Shown in pieces: positions 33,411-36,921 of a stretch of DNA of 36,921 nucleotides. The notes beneath the pieces are model-generated. The model was not told where the DNA came from and searched no databases. It saw only the letters and a program-made list of their open reading frames with translations. This DNA is from DAINRZ01 sp964634885 (GTDB taxonomy: Bacteria; Bacteroidota; Ignavibacteria; Kapaibacteriales; UBA2268), in the NCBI GenBank assembly GCA_964634885.1, contig CAZWLN010000047.1, positions 1-36,921 on the forward strand, read 5' to 3'. The position numbers and the translations under genes were made by a program. The first letter of the stretch is position 1. Each line of letters starts with the position of its first letter.

Positions 33411-34211
33411 ATGATTACCATCAATTATTTCGTTCATCTTATAATCAGATCGCCTTATTTGTTTCGACAAAGAAAAGAAGGCTCGATCTTATGTAGGAAA
33501 AGGAAATGGTTAATACAAATTACTTTTATCTTAATTACTTTCGATGTCAGCAATGGGTCGGATTTTTGTGAAACCTATCATCAGGAGGTCCATAATTCCA
33601 TAAGATATTACAAGGATAATTACAAATTGCTCAATTCGATAATAGAAGGAAGATTCAAATTAAACAGTGAATTTGCTTATTCAATCGTAGCTCCTGAAGT
33701 AGGTTTCTATTTGAAAACAATGGACGAAGCTGAGACCAGAATTGTCGAAATATTCTATATTCAGCTTGGTAAAGACTACGCAAATCTATCAATAGGAAAT
33801 TTCCAGATGAAAGCAAAGTTTGTCGAATACATTGAGAACTACATTAAAAAACATAAGTACTTTAAAAAATACAAAGAATTGATTCGGTATGACTCCAAAG
33901 ATGAGCTGGCTGTTCGAAAAGAGAGGGTCAAAAGGATCAAATCACCCGAATGGGTTATTAATTATCTTTGTCTTTTCTGCATTGTCTCGGAGTATAAATA
34001 TAAGAAATACATCAGGAAACTGAATTGTCAGGAGAAGTTGATATTCCTGTCAACAGCGTATAATTGTGGATTGGAATCCAGTTACAGGCAAATTAAAAAT
34101 TTTATGAATTGGAAGGGGTTCCCGGGAGCTGGAGCATATTTAAGATATAGCTATTCATCAGCCTCAATTTGTATTTATAATCAACTAATGGGTAAGTATT
34201 ATGAGAAATAG
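33411..34211 (+). CDS. Exported lysozyme/transglycosylase-like protein (tentative)
   Basis: A 266-residue protein. The clear export signal (KRKWLIQITFILITFDVSNG) sits at residues ~30-50, unusually deep, so the true start may be later. The only in-frame candidate there is TTG 33459, and no ATG lies close. In the mature part, APEVGFYLK (possible catalytic Glu), LSIGNFQMK and LSTAYNCGL resemble the E, G-x-FQ and AYN motifs of lysozyme-like transglycosylases. I therefore suggest peptidoglycan cleavage, with low certainty. Lys- and Tyr-rich and A/T-ending codons. Its 3' end overlaps the next gene by 11 nt, implying co-translation. Confidence 0.6.
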   Translation: MITINYFVHLIIRSPYLFRQRKEGSILCRKRKWLIQITFILITFDVSNGSDFCETYHQEVHNSIRYYKDNYKLLNSIIEGRFKLNSEFAYSIVAPEVGFYLKTMDEAETRIVEIFYIQLGKDYANLSIGNFQMKAKFVEYIENYIKKHKYFKKYKELIRYDSKDELAVRKERVKRIKSPEWVINYLCLFCIVSEYKYKKYIRKLNCQEKLIFLSTAYNCGLESSYRQIKNFMNWKGFPGAGAYLRYSYSSASICIYNQLMGKYYEK

Positions 34212-36903
34212 AATCGTCCTGATTCTCTTTGTTGCCGTAATTATTTCTTCCGGTTTATATGCCGGTGGCAATTATCAAAAAAAAGTAATTTACACATTGA
34301 AAAACGGAGAAATGGTAGTTCCACACTTTGAAAATCATCTGTCAATTTACAAGAACAAGGTTGGTTTTTTAGTTTTACTGGGAGCAACCAGGCCATTTAG
34401 TCTTGATTATTATCTTCTGGTTAATGATAAGAAATATGGGCCTTTTGATGATAAAGTAGTAGAATTTAGTTCATATTTGAACGGAAGAATATTCTATGTC
34501 GGTTTTGAAAATTTTGAAGAAGGAGATTTACATGTGGATGGAAAAATATACAAATTCCCAAAGCATTATGAAAATGGTTTTTTTAAAGAATTACCAAATG
34601 GAGAATATTATTTATACTATGAAGGAAATGGATTGTACTACCTGAATTATAACGGAAAAAACTTAGGCCCATTTAGTAATAGTGATGATTGGGATTCATA
34701 TATTGATGAACTAAACAAAAAGTCTGGCATTGAAACAACTCAGTATGATATTAATGTTAAAAATAATATGATAGATACAAAAGAAGATCATATAGATTTG
34801 ATTTATTCCAATAAAGAAAGATATGTAAAAATCGATGGTAAAACTAGTCCAGCATATGACGATGCTAAAATCTTTCAATCAGAAAACGGGAAAAGATATG
34901 GATATTTTTACAAAATCAATGATAAATGGTATTGTAATATTAACGGTAAACAAATACAGCCCTATAATGGAATGGATGATTTAGGTTCTTCACTTTATAT
35001 TTGTGATAACGGCAGCTTTGGATTTACATTTAAATACAATAATCGATGGTATGCGAATATTAATAATAATATAAGTTCACCCTATACGGATATTCAAAAT
35101 TTCGAGATGATGGAGAATGGTGATTATTGGGCTATCTATACATCAAATAACAAAAAATATTTAAAAATAAATAACCAAACCATCCGAAGCTTTGATGAAT
35201 ATCATTTTTTCCAAATGGAGAATACAAAGAAATATTATTTTACCTATCAGAACAATGGTCAATGGTTTGTAAATATTAATGGTACTGATGTCGTGGATCT
35301 TAATTGCGATGAAATTTATTACATGGACGTGGATGACGATTTTGGCTATTACATCATATATAAGCAAGGAGACCGGGACTTTGTCAGGATCAATAGAGAT
35401 GTAATTGATTACAGTCGTGGATTTGCCTGTGAATATTTCGAAGAAAACAGGAGCTTGAAATGGCTTTCACTTGATGGCAGAGATATTGTTCTCAACGAAT
35501 ATTTCATTGATGATCAAAAGAATAATAGTGACGTTGAGGTAGATATTCCTCAGGGAAATGAAGAAGATCGAAAAACTATCTCAATTCTTTATACGACTGA
35601 TGAGCATGGCTATGTTTATGATCTAAAGGGTAGATACAGAGCGGCAGAGATGTACACTCACTGGAAGAATGACGAGCAGTACGACAGAGAAAAATTTCTC
35701 GTTCTCAGTGGTGGTGATGGTTGGGAAGATTTCAAAGTAACAGGCAATTTAAGAGGCGAGGCTGTTTGTAGTGTGTTCAAAGCCATGAATTATGATGCCA
35801 TTACTATTGGTAATCACGAACTGGATTATAATTTCAATGATTTTATCCTGCTTACCCGCAATAGTAAACAATACCCGCCATATCTCGCCGCTAATATTGA
35901 GAATAATACTCTTAGCCAATATAATATATTTGAGTCTAAAATTTTCAACAAAAATGGTATTGAGATTCTTGTCCTTGGTTTAAGCAATATTAAGACTAAA
36001 GAGTTAATTAAGGATAAAGATCCAAAACTATCAGGAGGCTATTCACTGAAAAGCTATTCTGAAACATTTGATGATTATACAATTGCCAATTTATCAACTA
36101 AAGCTGATATTACGGTACTTATTGTTCATGATGGTATTAATAATATAAGCAATATGATTGATGATCTGAAATCTGCAGGTGTCGATCTGGTTCTAACAGG
36201 ACATGATCACAAAAATACTAAGGAAGAAAAGAATGGCTTGCCTGTTGTCAATCCCGGGTCAAACTTTGAACGCTATGCCAGAATTGATATTACCTATGAC
36301 AAAAGATTAAATAAGATTGAAAACATTACACCGATAATCAAAGAGAACAAAGACGCTTTTCCTGATAGAACTATTAAGGAAATTGTAAATAAAAGGTTTT
36401 ATCCGGACCTTATTAATGACATCATTTTTGATACAGACATTCCTATTGGCAAAAATGATCCGAAGATGTTTCACTTGCTTTTGGATTCCTGGCTTGATGA
36501 ATTTGTCTTTGCTGATATGGCGATGATTAATAATGGATCGATTAGAGATGACATTCCCAAAGGAAGTGTTAACAGCTTGATGCTCAGGTATATATTCCCA
36601 TTTGATAATAATATTGTAATGGTTACCATGACCGGTGACCAGATTAAAAACTGTTTCAAAAATATGGCCGATCCTTCTACTTTGAAATTCAGGTCTAATA
36701 AAAAACTATATGATAATTCGAATATATCAACTATACCATTGCTTAATAACAAATCATATAATGTACTAATTACCGATTATATGTTAGAGAATTCTAATTC
36801 TTACAATTTTAAAGAATATGTCCGGAATGGTTCCGATATTAAATATTTGAATGTTAATTACAGGAAGCCATTGGAAAACAATAATTTCAACATTATTGAT
36901 TAA
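34201..36903 (+). CDS. Exported 5'-nucleotidase with long N-terminal repeat domain
   Basis: A 900-residue exported protein (signal peptide MRNRIVLILFVAVIISSGLYA). Residues ~25-440 are about nine repeats of 36-40 residues built around W-Y-x-N-I-N-G-K and PY elements (KWYCNINGKQIQPY, RWYANINNNISSPY, QWFVNING). They resemble WG-type beta repeats. Residues ~458-700 are a metallophosphoesterase domain with Asp467/His469 (TTDEHG), Asp506 (GGDG), Asn538/His539 (GNHELD), His643 (VHDG) and His668/His670 (GHDH), the complete metal-ligand set of 5'-nucleotidases. The 5'-nucleotidase C domain follows (NNGSIRDDIPKG, FPFDNNIV). It would release phosphate from nucleotides outside the cytoplasm. No T9SS sorting domain at the end. 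Strongly A/T-ending codons. The start overlaps the preceding gene by 11 nt. Confidence 0.88.
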   Translation: MRNRIVLILFVAVIISSGLYAGGNYQKKVIYTLKNGEMVVPHFENHLSIYKNKVGFLVLLGATRPFSLDYYLLVNDKKYGPFDDKVVEFSSYLNGRIFYVGFENFEEGDLHVDGKIYKFPKHYENGFFKELPNGEYYLYYEGNGLYYLNYNGKNLGPFSNSDDWDSYIDELNKKSGIETTQYDINVKNNMIDTKEDHIDLIYSNKERYVKIDGKTSPAYDDAKIFQSENGKRYGYFYKINDKWYCNINGKQIQPYNGMDDLGSSLYICDNGSFGFTFKYNNRWYANINNNISSPYTDIQNFEMMENGDYWAIYTSNNKKYLKINNQTIRSFDEYHFFQMENTKKYYFTYQNNGQWFVNINGTDVVDLNCDEIYYMDVDDDFGYYIIYKQGDRDFVRINRDVIDYSRGFACEYFEENRSLKWLSLDGRDIVLNEYFIDDQKNNSDVEVDIPQGNEEDRKTISILYTTDEHGYVYDLKGRYRAAEMYTHWKNDEQYDREKFLVLSGGDGWEDFKVTGNLRGEAVCSVFKAMNYDAITIGNHELDYNFNDFILLTRNSKQYPPYLAANIENNTLSQYNIFESKIFNKNGIEILVLGLSNIKTKELIKDKDPKLSGGYSLKSYSETFDDYTIANLSTKADITVLIVHDGINNISNMIDDLKSAGVDLVLTGHDHKNTKEEKNGLPVVNPGSNFERYARIDITYDKRLNKIENITPIIKENKDAFPDRTIKEIVNKRFYPDLINDIIFDTDIPIGKNDPKMFHLLLDSWLDEFVFADMAMINNGSIRDDIPKGSVNSLMLRYIFPFDNNIVMVTMTGDQIKNCFKNMADPSTLKFRSNKKLYDNSNISTIPLLNNKSYNVLITDYMLENSNSYNFKEYVRNGSDIKYLNVNYRKPLENNNFNIID

Positions 36904-36921
36904 TCAGATATTTTGCTCTTC

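Overview
The window looks like a chromosomal segment from the Bacteroidota/Chlorobiota side of the tree, most plausibly an Ignavibacteria- or Kapabacteria-like lineage (inference). Five secreted proteins belong to type IX secretion (T9SS) cargo families; four show a C-terminal type A sorting domain, and the fifth is cut by the left edge just inside that domain. Several intergenic regions carry exact copies of the Bacteroidetes-type -7 element TANNTTTG. There is an OprP-type porin and a short GyrB. Unlike Bacteroidia proper, several genes have a clear AGGAG-type ribosome binding site, which is why I lean towards the Chlorobi-related branch. No rRNA, tRNA, CRISPR array, insertion sequence or phage gene was found.

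Layout. (1) 1-4132, minus strand: two tandem paralogous Asp-box/T9SS cargo proteins, the left one cut by the window edge. (2) 4542-12842, plus: a phosphate-scavenging operon, porin O/P - pstS - pstC - pstA - pstB - phoU - phoR, with no phoB in the window. Two clusters of 11-nt-phased TTNA-type repeats upstream are candidate Pho operators. PstC and PstA both carry extra segments, and PstC's is made of 60-bp tandem repeats. (3) 12843-13439: a repeat-rich intergenic stretch. (4) 13440-15928: a DUF721/DciA-like gene and gyrB with an N-terminal Asn-Gly repeat, ending in a clear terminator. (5) 15929-16919: about 1 kb of non-coding DNA with hairpins and a heptamer minisatellite. (6) 16920-21141: three more T9SS cargo proteins, one cysteine-rich and two with Asp-box repeats. 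(7) 21619-23919, minus: a tautomerase - ThDP enzyme - small EamA-type membrane protein operon. (8) 24249-25569: an ECF sigma factor and a single-pass membrane protein that is probably its regulator. (9) 25580-28300, minus: an exported TPR-CHAT protein with an intact His/Cys dyad. (10) 28489-32059, plus: a lipoprotein, two related TPR-type exported proteins and a coiled-coil/barrel protein, all envelope proteins of unknown function. (11) 32141-36903: a thioester-reductase-like SDR protein, a lysozyme-like exported protein, and a 5'-nucleotidase fused to a long repeat domain.

How they fit. Region 2 is a complete outer-membrane-to-cytoplasm phosphate uptake and sensing chain. The 5'-nucleotidase at the right end could also supply phosphate from nucleotides, but nothing in the sequence links it to the Pho system. 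Regions 8-10 form the least familiar block: a sigma factor with a membrane partner, an exported caspase-like (CHAT) protein, and a string of exported TPR and barrel proteins. They may be parts of one envelope system. That is inference from proximity alone.
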